Program-made: the position numbers and the translations under genes
In this document: positions 5,022 to 14,811 of the stretch, in pieces
Layout: each line of letters opens with the position of its first letter
How positions within the stretch are numbered: the stretch's first letter is position 1
Notes under the pieces: generated by a model
What the model was told of the DNA's origin: nothing
Database searches by the model: none
Seen by the model: only the letters and a program-made list of their open reading frames with translations
Assembly (NCBI GenBank): GCA_028711205.1
Contig: JAQTSP010000009.1
Span: forward strand, 1 to 21,353
DNA length: 21,353 bases
From: Eubacteriales bacterium
Lineage (GTDB): Bacteria; Bacillota; Clostridia; Christensenellales; SZUA-584
Direction of reading: 5' to 3'

Positions 5022-7298
5022 ATGAAAACAAAGGAAATGAATAAAGAACAGCTGATTGCACGAATCGATGTGTTGAATAAGCAGATTACTGAATTGAAGG
5101 CGGTTGAAGCCCAGCAACGAAAGATAGAAGAAGAATTAAGATCATCGGATGAAAGATTCCGCTTCCTCTTCAACACGGCTCCTATAGGTCTTAGTATTTC
5201 AAACGCGCAAGGGGATATACTTAATGCCAACAGAACCATACAGGAGTTGCTGGGATACACCATGAAAGAACTCAGGTCGATGAACTTTATTGATTTTTAT
5301 ACGGATCCGGATGAGCGTCAGAGGCTTTTGGATAATCTTATTAAATCAAATCACGTACGCGATTTCGAAACAAAGTTTAAGCATAAAGATGGTTCGATAT
5401 GGTCTGTGCTGATGAACTCAGATTATATTAATATGGGTGATGACAAGGTGTTATTGACATCGATACACGATATTACCCGGTTTAAACAAATACAAGAGGA
5501 CTTAATGGAGTCAGAAGAACGGTATCATGTTCTTTTCAGCAATGCACCGGTGGGTATTACCGTTACGGATTTTCGAGGACATTTTTCTGCCAGTAATCAA
5601 GCGATACAAGAACTGTTGGGTTATACCGCAGAGGAGTTCAAGAATAAAAACATTGCTGATTTTTATGATGATAAGACTGCAAGGCAGCGGCTGCTGGGCT
5701 TGACGGAAAAATACGGTGTTGTACGCGACTTTGAGACGAAATTTGTGAAAAGCAACGGCGAATTGATTACCGTACTGATAAACACCGATTTAATCGATCT
5801 TAAAGAACAAAACAAGGTGCTGCTTACCTCAATACGTGATATTTCCAGCCTTAAAAAGGTTGAAGAAGCGCTCACGAAAGAACGTGATTTTACCAACGCC
5901 ATTTTAAATACGACAGCATCGCTGATATTGGTGATAGATCGGGAAGCACGGATCACCAGATTTAACCGCGCCTGTGAAAAAACGACCGGTTATTCTTTCC
6001 ATGAAATCAAAGGCCAGCATATGTGGGATACCCTTTCTGCCAACCCTGAACTGACCAGAGAAAAGGTAAAAAAACTCCTGGACGGCAATTATCCCAGCGC
6101 CCATGAGAATTTCTGGCGGACAAAAGATGGAGAGACGCGTCTTATCTCCTGGTCAAATACCGTGCTGCTGGATGTAAAAGGTGAGGTCGAATATATTATC
6201 GGCACCGGCATTGATATCACCGAGCGCAGGCAGGCGGAAACTGAGCTGCAGCAAGCCAATCAGAAGCTGGCCGGCTGGGTCAGCGAGCTCGAAAAAAAAT
6301 CCGCACAGATGAGTCAGCTGAGCGAAATGGGCGACCAGCTCCAAAGCTGCCAGAACATCGAAGAGGCCTGTGCAATCAGCGCCCAGTATATCCAGATGAT
6401 ATGCCCGGCCAGCCAGGGCGCTTTATATCTGATCAATCCATCGAAGGATTTGGCCGAGGCGGTTGCAATGTGGGGCGACCCCGATTCAATCGAAAAGGTG
6501 TTTTTACCGATAAACTGCTGGGCGATACGGCGAAGCCATGCACATCAGGTTGACGAAGCCCACCCGGGATTGCGCTGCGGACATATTACCGGCCCACAAA
6601 CCGGCCAATATCTCTGCGTGCCGATGATGGCCCACGGCGAAACCCTGGGAATATTGCATTTGAGTTACACTAAGCAGGATCAGCAAAACTCAACGGGTAT
6701 ACTATTCAAGGAATACAAGACCCAACTGGCAGTAGCCGAGCATATCGCCATGGCATTGTCAAATTTAAGACTTCGGGAAACATTGCGCCAGCAGTCGATC
6801 CGGGATACGCTGACCGGCCTCTTCAACCGGCGCTATATGGAAGAGACGCTGACCAGAGAACTTCATCGGGCCGAGAGGGAGAAAACGCCGATAGGCGTGA
6901 TCATGTTTGACATCGATCATTTTAAGGAATTCAACGACCTCTCCGGGCACGATGGCGGGGATTCTTTGCTTCGCGAGCTGGGTGCTTTTCTAAAAAAAAG
7001 CACGCGCGGCGGAGATGTCGTGTGCCGTTACGGCGGAGAGGAATTTACCGTTGTGCTTCCGGGTGCAAATCTGGAAAACTCCCGGCTTCGGGCTGAGGAC
7101 CTGCGGCAGGGAGTGAAAGAACTTTTGGTATACTACCTGGGCAAACCGCTTGGCAAATGCACGATATCGCTCGGCGTCGCCGCTTTCCCCGAGCATGGCA
7201 TGACAGGTGAAGAGATCCTGAAAAGCGCCGACAGCGCCCTTTACCGCGCTAAAAATGAAGGCAGAGACAGGGTCGTGGTTGCCTCGGTCATTGGTTAA
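5022..7298 (+). CDS. Cytoplasmic sensor diguanylate cyclase (PAS-PAS-PAS-GAF-GGDEF)
   Basis: 758 residues with no signal peptide or membrane segment. It begins with a short coiled coil (about 5-40), then PAS1 (43-155), PAS2 (165-278), PAS3 (286-402) ending in the typical DITERR, a coiled coil (402-432), a GAF-like domain (about 435-585), and GGDEF (588-752). The catalytic loop is RYGGEEF (GGEEF at 671-675), metal Asp630 lies in MFDIDHFKEFND, and an RxxD inhibitory site (Arg662-Asp665) sits exactly five residues before the motif. It should therefore make c-di-GMP with product inhibition, controlled by ligands of the PAS/GAF modules. PAS1 and PAS2 look like a tandem duplication. GAGGTG precedes the ATG by four bases. 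The first part of the gene is clearly more AT-rich than the rest. The input signal is unknown. Confidence 0.93.
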   Translation: MKTKEMNKEQLIARIDVLNKQITELKAVEAQQRKIEEELRSSDERFRFLFNTAPIGLSISNAQGDILNANRTIQELLGYTMKELRSMNFIDFYTDPDERQRLLDNLIKSNHVRDFETKFKHKDGSIWSVLMNSDYINMGDDKVLLTSIHDITRFKQIQEDLMESEERYHVLFSNAPVGITVTDFRGHFSASNQAIQELLGYTAEEFKNKNIADFYDDKTARQRLLGLTEKYGVVRDFETKFVKSNGELITVLINTDLIDLKEQNKVLLTSIRDISSLKKVEEALTKERDFTNAILNTTASLILVIDREARITRFNRACEKTTGYSFHEIKGQHMWDTLSANPELTREKVKKLLDGNYPSAHENFWRTKDGETRLISWSNTVLLDVKGEVEYIIGTGIDITERRQAETELQQANQKLAGWVSELEKKSAQMSQLSEMGDQLQSCQNIEEACAISAQYIQMICPASQGALYLINPSKDLAEAVAMWGDPDSIEKVFLPINCWAIRRSHAHQVDEAHPGLRCGHITGPQTGQYLCVPMMAHGETLGILHLSYTKQDQQNSTGILFKEYKTQLAVAEHIAMALSNLRLRETLRQQSIRDTLTGLFNRRYMEETLTRELHRAEREKTPIGVIMFDIDHFKEFNDLSGHDGGDSLLRELGAFLKKSTRGGDVVCRYGGEEFTVVLPGANLENSRLRAEDLRQGVKELLVYYLGKPLGKCTISLGVAAFPEHGMTGEEILKSADSALYRAKNEGRDRVVVASVIG

Positions 7299-7376
7299 CA
7301 GCGGTAGTTGCTCCGATGAACATACGAGAAATCCTGACATCATTTTTCGTTTGTTGTGATTTAAAACCACTTGCTT

Positions 7377-9824
7377 TCACCAGCGTGCACCCAATACCTT
7401 TTCAACAAATACCCTGGCGATTTCAGTGTCAAATTGCGTCCCGGCATTTCGTTTGATTTCTGCCACGGCCTCTTCTTCACTTAAGCTCTTTCGATACGGC
7501 TGTTCGCTCCTCATGGAATCGTAAGCATCGGCAATGGCGATGACTCTCGATTCCCAGTGTATTCCCTCGTCTTTGAGGCCCTTGGGATATCCTTTGCCGT
7601 CCCATCTCTCATGGTGTGCGAGCACGTATTCCGCAATATTATAAAACTCTCTTGATGTGCTCAATATCCGATAACCTATTTCCGGATGGTTTCGAATTTG
7701 TGCCCATTCAGACTCAGATAGTTCTGAATCTTTATTTATTATCGCTTTTTCAATGGCTATTTTCCCGATATCGTGCAGTTCCCCCGACATCTTCAGCTCA
7801 TTTTGCTTATCATCGTCTAAATGATAAGCTTTGCCGATTTCTTCACATAGCAGGCTCACTCTTTTTGCGTGTTCTTCTTCACGAGGGCACATAATATGTA
7901 ATGTGTTGAGAATCGATTTGATTGTGGCGCTGCGTTTACTGTCATTGGAAAGGAATTTTTTACGATACATATAATTTTCTGCATTTTTCAGCACTTCCCA
8001 TACCGCCTGTTCATGCACATTCTTTGTATCCCACCCGAATGACAGAGAAAGACAGATCCCCATTATCTTTTCCTGCTCAACCTTTTCCTTAATTCTCATG
8101 ACCAGCTTTTCAACTGACGGCGCGGCGGTTTTAGGCAGCAGAACGATAAACTCATCGCCGCCTGTCCTTGCGATAATATCGTCGGCGCGGCACTCGGCCT
8201 TAAACACCTCCGCGATCTGCTGAATCAGCTGATCCCCGCTCTGATGCCCGAAAGCATCGTTGATTGTTTTCAGGCCATTGACATCGGCATACACAAAAGA
8301 AATCGGCAGGTTTCTTTTTGTATCCAGGCGTTTTACTTCTTCTTCGAAATACCTGCGGTTGTATAGGCCTGTCAGCTGATCGTGATAACTCAGATACTCA
8401 ATTTTTTTCTGCTTTTCTTTCTTTTCGCTGAAGTCCCTAAAAACAATGATGCAGCCAACGACTTTATTGTGTTTGTCTTTAATCGGCGCCGCGGTATCCT
8501 CTATGGCCTTTTCCGTGCCATCTTTTGATACCAGCATCGTATGATTCGACAATTCAACGATACTCTCCGTTTTATATACTTCATTAACGGGAGATTCGAC
8601 TTTTTCTCTCGTATATTCATTGATAATATTGAATACGGACTCGGATGCTTCGCCAATGGCTTCCTGCTGTGCCCAGCCGGTCAGTTTCTGCGCGACCGGA
8701 TTTAAAAATTGAATCTCATTGTCTCTGCTGATGACAATCACACCGTCTCCCACAGATAACAGCGTCGCATATAGTTTCTCCTCATTCTCTTTTACTTTGC
8801 TTTGCTCTGCTTCAATCCTTGTCAGGAGGTTGTTGATCGAGTTCCGTAAAAATGCAAACTCGCCTTTTCCGTGAGGATGGATTTTTTCTATTTCTTCGCC
8901 GGTTATGTCAATATTTTTGACTTCTCTTGTCAGCTCCATAAACGGTTTGGACAAATAAATACCCAGTATTGTAAAAAGGATCGCCGCAACGACAAGCATG
9001 GCAATGATATTGCCGATAAGGAACTTGTTTAATTGTTCCCTGCCCGAGAGATACAGGTCTCTTGATTTTATGAAAGTCAGTTTGACAGAAGATTCGGCAT
9101 CAAGTGTATTGGGTAGGATGCACTCAAATTCCAGCTCTTTTTCATTGATCAGTATTCCATCCATTATATCTTCTTCTGATATGCCTTCACCCGAATCGAA
9201 AACGATCGTGTCAATTGACTTAAGACTGCTGTCTGCAATGCTTTCGATATATGAAATAACATTATCGTCGAGTTGCCTGCCGATAATCATTTTTCCGTTT
9301 GCATTTGCCTGAGCCAAAGAATCCGTGACGTCTGTCGATGCCGTAAAATAATACTCACTCCCCAATTTATACAGGCTCGATGTGTCTTCCTCTAAATTTG
9401 CTATCTCGATAACCTTATCGAAATCTTCAAAAAAACCGTCCTCGAATTCTGTGAATTGTTCCTCATCGAAGTTATAAAACTGTTTGTAGAAAATAGCGCC
9501 GTCATCATCAAAAAAGAGAATGAAGTTGATATCAAGGTAAATAAAAGTGTCTTCGACCAGGTTCAATTCGATATAGTCGGGGTTTTCGTTGTTTAAATAT
9601 TCATATGTATCGTCCCAGTGGCCCCAGTCGTTGGCTGTTCCCTGGTACGCTTTGATTTTTTCACTAAAATATGAAGATATATTATTGCTGACGGATACAA
9701 GTTGAGCGTTTTCCTGTCCAATTAGGTAGTTATTAAAAAAGGCTCCGAAAATTAAATTGCTTATAACGACAGATATTAACATTATCGGGACCAGAATAAG
9801 AAAAATCCGGCTTCTTATTTTCAT
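7377..9824 (-). CDS. Membrane CHASE4-HAMP-PAS-GGDEF-HD-GYP c-di-GMP signalling protein
   Basis: 815 residues. TM1 (7-29) and TM2 (268-291) flank an extracytoplasmic, very acidic region (40-265) with WGHWDDTYEY (67-76), characteristic of CHASE4 sensors. HAMP (292-345), PAS (347-468), GGDEF (478-625) and HD-GYP (about 640-812) follow. The GGDEF domain is intact: GGDEF at 555-559, Asp514 in YADVNGLK, and an RxxD site Arg546-Asp549 five residues upstream. The HD-GYP domain keeps HDIGK (684-688) and HHERWDGKGYP (737-747). It could thus both make and break c-di-GMP, with direction set by signals at the CHASE4 and PAS domains. GGAGG lies five bases before the ATG at 9824. It converges on the other cyclase with a 78-bp gap that contains no convincing terminator, only a weak inverted repeat at 7356-7370. 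Confidence 0.94.
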   Translation of the reverse strand: MKIRSRIFLILVPIMLISVVISNLIFGAFFNNYLIGQENAQLVSVSNNISSYFSEKIKAYQGTANDWGHWDDTYEYLNNENPDYIELNLVEDTFIYLDINFILFFDDDGAIFYKQFYNFDEEQFTEFEDGFFEDFDKVIEIANLEEDTSSLYKLGSEYYFTASTDVTDSLAQANANGKMIIGRQLDDNVISYIESIADSSLKSIDTIVFDSGEGISEEDIMDGILINEKELEFECILPNTLDAESSVKLTFIKSRDLYLSGREQLNKFLIGNIIAMLVVAAILFTILGIYLSKPFMELTREVKNIDITGEEIEKIHPHGKGEFAFLRNSINNLLTRIEAEQSKVKENEEKLYATLLSVGDGVIVISRDNEIQFLNPVAQKLTGWAQQEAIGEASESVFNIINEYTREKVESPVNEVYKTESIVELSNHTMLVSKDGTEKAIEDTAAPIKDKHNKVVGCIIVFRDFSEKKEKQKKIEYLSYHDQLTGLYNRRYFEEEVKRLDTKRNLPISFVYADVNGLKTINDAFGHQSGDQLIQQIAEVFKAECRADDIIARTGGDEFIVLLPKTAAPSVEKLVMRIKEKVEQEKIMGICLSLSFGWDTKNVHEQAVWEVLKNAENYMYRKKFLSNDSKRSATIKSILNTLHIMCPREEEHAKRVSLLCEEIGKAYHLDDDKQNELKMSGELHDIGKIAIEKAIINKDSELSESEWAQIRNHPEIGYRILSTSREFYNIAEYVLAHHERWDGKGYPKGLKDEGIHWESRVIAIADAYDSMRSEQPYRKSLSEEEAVAEIKRNAGTQFDTEIARVFVEKVLGARW

Positions 9825-9875
9825 GGTGACCTCCCTCCTATAAACTAAACTATATATAACCTGATATTAACATTA

Positions 9876-9890
9876 GAAACGCTGCGTTTC
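9876..9890. promoter_or_regulatory. Perfect palindrome GAAACGC-T-GCGTTTC, possible operator
   Basis: Seven-base arms around one central base, 52-66 bp upstream of the CHASE4/HD-GYP start. On the minus strand an AT-rich TATATA box lies between it and the gene, so the palindrome would sit near the -35 region. It has no T-run, so it does not look like a terminator. The binding protein is unknown. Confidence 0.45.
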
Positions 9891-9987
9891 AGCTCGCCCA
9901 CTTGAATATGACCGGCATGTTTCCCCTTTTTACATGATTTGTAATTTACTTTAACCAAGGTGCAAAACATTTTTTCGATGGCGCAAG

Positions 9988-10015
9988 CAGGGTAACCGGT
10001 TCGCCGGTTACCCTG
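9988..10015. terminator. Strong 12-bp perfect hairpin with TTCG loop
   Basis: CAGGGTAACCGG, loop TTCG, then the exact reverse complement. On the plus strand it is followed by ACTGTTTT, and on the minus strand by no T-run. It lies downstream of the tuf terminator, between tuf and the HD-GYP gene. It may be a back-up transcription barrier or an mRNA-stabilising or repetitive palindromic element. The structure is certain; the role is not. Confidence 0.5.
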
Positions 10016-10068
10016 ACTGTTTTAAAACTTCATTTAACTTCATGGCCCTCCATATTTGACTTAGGACC

Positions 10069-10098
10069 AAAAAAAGAGAGGCTGGTACCTCTCTTTTT
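10069..10098 (-). terminator. Rho-independent terminator after tuf
   Basis: On the minus strand AAAAAGAGAGG, loop TACCAG, CCTCTCTTTTTTT: a hairpin with a U-tract, beginning eight bases after the tuf stop codon. It closes the str cluster. Confidence 0.9.
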
Positions 10099-10105
10099 AC
10101 TCATA

Positions 10106-11317
10106 TTATTCGATAACGCTTGTCACAACGCCCGAACCAACCGTTCTTCCGCCTTCGCGAATCGCGAAACGCAAGCCTTCTTCGATGGCGATCGGCGTGA
10201 TGAGCTTGATTTCCATCTCGATATTATCGCCAGGCATCACCATTTCTGTGCCCTCAGGCAACGCGATACTGCCCGTCACGTCTGTTGTTCTGAAATAGAA
10301 CTGCGGTCTGTAACCGTTGAAGAACGGCGTATGACGCCCGCCCTCTTCCTTCTTTAAGACGTAAACCTGGCCCCTGAAATGGGTATGCGGTTTGATCGAT
10401 CCTTTTTTCGCAAGAACCTGCCCGCGCTCGATCTCATCTCTCTGTACGCCGCGAAGCAGCAGGCCAACGTTATCACCGGCCATCGCTGAATCAAGCAGCT
10501 TTCTGAACATCTCGATACCTGTGACAACAACGTCTCTTGTCTTTTCCGTCATGCCGACGATCTCAACAGACTCCTGAATTTTGATTGTTCCTCTTTCGAC
10601 TCTGCCTGTCGCCACCGTACCGCGGCCTGTGATAGAGAAAACGTCTTCAACAGGCATCAGGAACGGTTTGTCAGAGTCTCTCTCGGGTGTCGGGATATAG
10701 CTGTCGACCGCCTCCATCAGCTCGAATATAGACTGGCAGGCTGGCTCTGTCTTCGCGTCTTTGCCTTCCGCCAATGCATTCATCGCCTGCAAAGCGCTGC
10801 CCTTGATCACCGGAATATCGTCGCCCGGGAACTCATAAGAGGAAAGAAGGTCTCTCACTTCCATCTCAACCAGCTCCAAAAGTTCTTCATCATCGACCTG
10901 GTCGACCTTGTTTAAATAAACAACGATATAGGGAACGTTAACCTGACGGGCTAAAAGTATGTGCTCTCTCGTCTGGGGCATCGGGCCGTCCGCTGCAGAT
11001 ACAACCAGTATCGCGCCATCCATCTGCGCTGCGCCGGTGATCATGTTTTTGACATAGTCCGCATGGCCGGGGCAGTCCACATGCGCGTAGTGGCGGTTGT
11101 TCGTCTCATACTCCACATGCGCTGTGTTGATTGTGATGCCTCTCTCTTTTTCTTCCGGCGCCTTGTCTATTTCGTCGTACTTCATAACCTTCGCCTGGCC
11201 GCTCTGCGCAAGGACCATCGTTATAGCCGCTGTCAGCGTTGTCTTGCCATGGTCAACGTGACCAATCGTTCCAATGTTTACGTGTGGTTTGTTTCTTTCA
11301 AACTTAGCTTTTGCCAT
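10106..11317 (-). CDS. tuf: Elongation factor Tu
   Basis: 403 residues, slightly longer than the common 394-400. It delivers aminoacyl-tRNA to the ribosome as a GTP complex. The GTPase motifs are GHVDHGKT (19-26), RGITI (59-63), DCPGH (81-85), NKVD (136-139) and GSAL. Domains 2 and 3 follow, ending in GLRFAIREGGRTVGSGVV. The RFAIRE segment around the known kirromycin-resistance alanine is unchanged. ATG at 11317 has AGGAGG eight bases upstream. It is the last gene of the str cluster, separated from fusA by 118 bp that hold a candidate separate promoter, and followed by a strong terminator, so the S10 ribosomal operon does not directly follow here. Confidence 0.99.
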   Translation of the reverse strand: MAKAKFERNKPHVNIGTIGHVDHGKTTLTAAITMVLAQSGQAKVMKYDEIDKAPEEKERGITINTAHVEYETNNRHYAHVDCPGHADYVKNMITGAAQMDGAILVVSAADGPMPQTREHILLARQVNVPYIVVYLNKVDQVDDEELLELVEMEVRDLLSSYEFPGDDIPVIKGSALQAMNALAEGKDAKTEPACQSIFELMEAVDSYIPTPERDSDKPFLMPVEDVFSITGRGTVATGRVERGTIKIQESVEIVGMTEKTRDVVVTGIEMFRKLLDSAMAGDNVGLLLRGVQRDEIERGQVLAKKGSIKPHTHFRGQVYVLKKEEGGRHTPFFNGYRPQFYFRTTDVTGSIALPEGTEMVMPGDNIEMEIKLITPIAIEEGLRFAIREGGRTVGSGVVTSVIE

Positions 11318-11414
11318 TGATTTGTCCTCCTAAACAATTCATAATCATCATTTTAATAATTTTATATCTTAACGGCTTATCATAGCGCATGGGCGCCATT
11401 ATCTGCTCGCATTA

Positions 11415-11435
11415 ATAATACTATATTTTATCTCT

Positions 11436-11443
<8 letters not shown>
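11415..11443 (-). promoter_or_regulatory. Candidate separate tuf promoter
   Basis: On the minus strand TTGGCT (11438-11443), a 17-base spacer and TATTAT (11415-11420) form a good sigma-A type match. The -35 box overlaps the fusA stop codon. It would give extra tuf transcription with a leader of about 90 bases, in keeping with the usual high demand for EF-Tu. Confidence 0.5.
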
Positions 11444-13496
<2,053 letters not shown>

Positions 13497-13519
13497 AGCC
13501 ATCCTCCTTAAGTCTCACG

Positions 13520-13990
13520 CTACCACCTGTAATGCGCAAACGCCCTGTTAGACTCTGCCATTTTGTGCGTGTCTTCGCGTTTTTTCACGCTTCCACCCGT
13601 ACCGTTATACGCATCCATGATCTCTGCTGCGAGTCTTTCTTTCATCGTTTTCTCATGTCTTTTCTTTGTATTTGAGACCAGCCATCTGATTCCAAGCGTC
13701 TGCCTTCTGTCCGGCCTGACCTCAATGGGTACCTGATAGGTCGCACCGCCCACTCTTCTCGCTTTGACTTCAAGAACAGGCATGATGTTCTCCATCGCCT
13801 TCTCGAAAACTTCTAAAGGCTCCAGTCCCAGTTTTTCTTTAATAATATCAAAAGCATCATAACATATCTTCTGCGCCGTTCCTCTTTTTCCGTCCAGCAT
13901 CACCTGATTGATGAGCTTGGTCAAAACCGTCGACATATATATTGGATCGGACAGAACATCATGCTTTGGAGCGCCTCCGCGTCTTGGCAT
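13520..13990 (-). CDS. rpsG: 30S ribosomal protein S7
   Basis: 156 residues, the standard bacterial length. S7 nucleates assembly of the 30S head and binds the 3' major domain of 16S rRNA. It starts MPRRGGAPKHDVL and contains the conserved VGGATYQVPIEVRPDRR and ends AFAHYRW. AGGAGG lies seven bases before the ATG. It begins 18 bp after the rpsL stop and is followed by fusA, the canonical str order. Confidence 0.99.
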   Translation of the reverse strand: MPRRGGAPKHDVLSDPIYMSTVLTKLINQVMLDGKRGTAQKICYDAFDIIKEKLGLEPLEVFEKAMENIMPVLEVKARRVGGATYQVPIEVRPDRRQTLGIRWLVSNTKKRHEKTMKERLAAEIMDAYNGTGGSVKKREDTHKMAESNRAFAHYRW

Positions 13991-14008
13991 GTTTTCTCCT
14001 CCTATTTA

Positions 14009-14383
14009 TTACTTTTTCGGACGTTTGGCACCGTATTTGCTGCGCGCCTGTTTCCTGTCCGCGACTCCCGCACTGTCGAGAGCGCCTCTGACTATATGAT
14101 ATCGAACGCCCGGCAGGTCTTTCACTCTGCCGCCTCTGATCAGCACAACCGAGTGCTCCTGAAGATTGTGACCAATACCCGGGATGTAGGCCGTGCCTTC
14201 CATACCGTTGACCAGGCGAACCCTCGCTATCTTTCTTAAGGCCGAATTCGGTTTTTTTGGCGTCATCGTTCTCACCGTCAGGCAAACACCTCTTTTCTGA
14301 GGACACTGCTTGAGTATCGGTGAACCGCTCTTTGTCTCGGCCGTCTTTCTTCCATTCTTAACCAGTTGGTTAATTGTCGGCAT
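14009..14383 (-). CDS. rpsL: 30S ribosomal protein S12
   Basis: 124 residues starting MPTINQLVKNGRK. S12 sits at the decoding centre and controls accuracy. The TPKKPNSALRK loop (41-51) and GGRVKDLPGVRYH keep the lysines whose substitution gives streptomycin resistance, so the sequence looks wild-type there. The start is placed at 14383 behind AAAGGAGGTG; the longer in-frame GTG at 14398 overlaps that ribosome binding site. It is preceded by a 75-bp gap with a weak hairpin after the L7Ae-like gene. Confidence 0.99.
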   Translation of the reverse strand: MPTINQLVKNGRKTAETKSGSPILKQCPQKRGVCLTVRTMTPKKPNSALRKIARVRLVNGMEGTAYIPGIGHNLQEHSVVLIRGGRVKDLPGVRYHIVRGALDSAGVADRKQARSKYGAKRPKK

Positions 14384-14424
14384 ACTTTTTATCCGCACCT
14401 CCTTTCAATATATCTTTTTCTATG

Positions 14425-14451
14425 AAAACCCCTCGCAACCCAAGTAAGGGG
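14425..14451 (-). terminator. Weak intercistronic hairpin, possible attenuator or processing site
   Basis: On the minus strand CCCCT, a 13-base loop, AGGGG and TTTT lie between the L7Ae-like gene and rpsL. The stem is only five pairs, so read-through is expected; it may adjust the ratio between the two genes. Confidence 0.35.
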
Positions 14452-14458
14452 ATGTATT

Positions 14459-14722
14459 TTATCCATTAGCTGATTTCAGCACAGCCGCGCACGCGCTGCC
14501 CACTTCGATCCCGCATGCACTGCCTATCTGGTGCATTGTATGCGACATATCATATGTGATGCCGTTATTTTCACACACGCTCTTCAGCTTGCCTATGATC
14601 TCTTCGTCCGCGTCTTTTGCGATATAGACCTTGCCGAGCATTGAAGCCTTGGCATAACGCAGCACCTGTTTTGTGCCCACGACCCTTATCTTAGGGCAGG
14701 ATAATTCATGCGCCATACTCAA
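14459..14722 (-). CDS. L7Ae-family K-turn RNA-binding protein (YbxF/RplGB type)
   Basis: 87 residues from a TTG start. The L7Ae/L30e fold is recognisable from VVGTKQVLRYA, the strand GKVYIAKDAD, and the C-terminal MHQIGSACGIEVGSACAAVL. Relatives in Bacillota (YbxF of B. subtilis) bind kink-turn RNA and are encoded immediately before rpsL, exactly as here. The start is placed at TTG 14722 because GGAGG (14731-14735) is eight bases upstream; the ATG at 14716 gives a 14-base spacing but would only remove two residues. It is the first gene downstream of the strong promoter at 14783-14811. Confidence 0.93.
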   Translation of the reverse strand: MSMAHELSCPKIRVVGTKQVLRYAKASMLGKVYIAKDADEEIIGKLKSVCENNGITYDMSHTMHQIGSACGIEVGSACAAVLKSANG

Positions 14723-14782
14723 ATGATATACCTCCAACGCACATATGCGCCCAATCCGCCCCAAAAAGCGCACAGCAGAGCC

Positions 14783-14811
14783 ATTTTAACACCAGTAAAA
14801 TCTCTTGTCAA
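14783..14811 (-). promoter_or_regulatory. Near-consensus sigma-A promoter of the str cluster
   Basis: On the minus strand TTGACA (14806-14811), 17-base spacer, TAAAAT (14783-14788), with a TG one base before the -10 box (extended -10). The -35 box is a full consensus match and overlaps the TGA of the upstream membrane-protein gene. Transcription would start near 14776, giving a leader of about 54 bases before the L7Ae-like gene. No terminator separates it from the rpoC side, so read-through from rpoBC is also possible. Confidence 0.8.

Noticed and set aside
7299..7376. Bidirectional terminator between the convergent c-di-GMP genes
   Set aside because: Only a weak AT-rich inverted repeat (7356-7370) without a GC stem or T-run is present.
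13959..14306. Minus-strand 115-residue frame overlapping rpsL and rpsG
   Set aside because: An out-of-frame shadow of rpsL; Ser/Arg-rich and without its own ribosome binding site.
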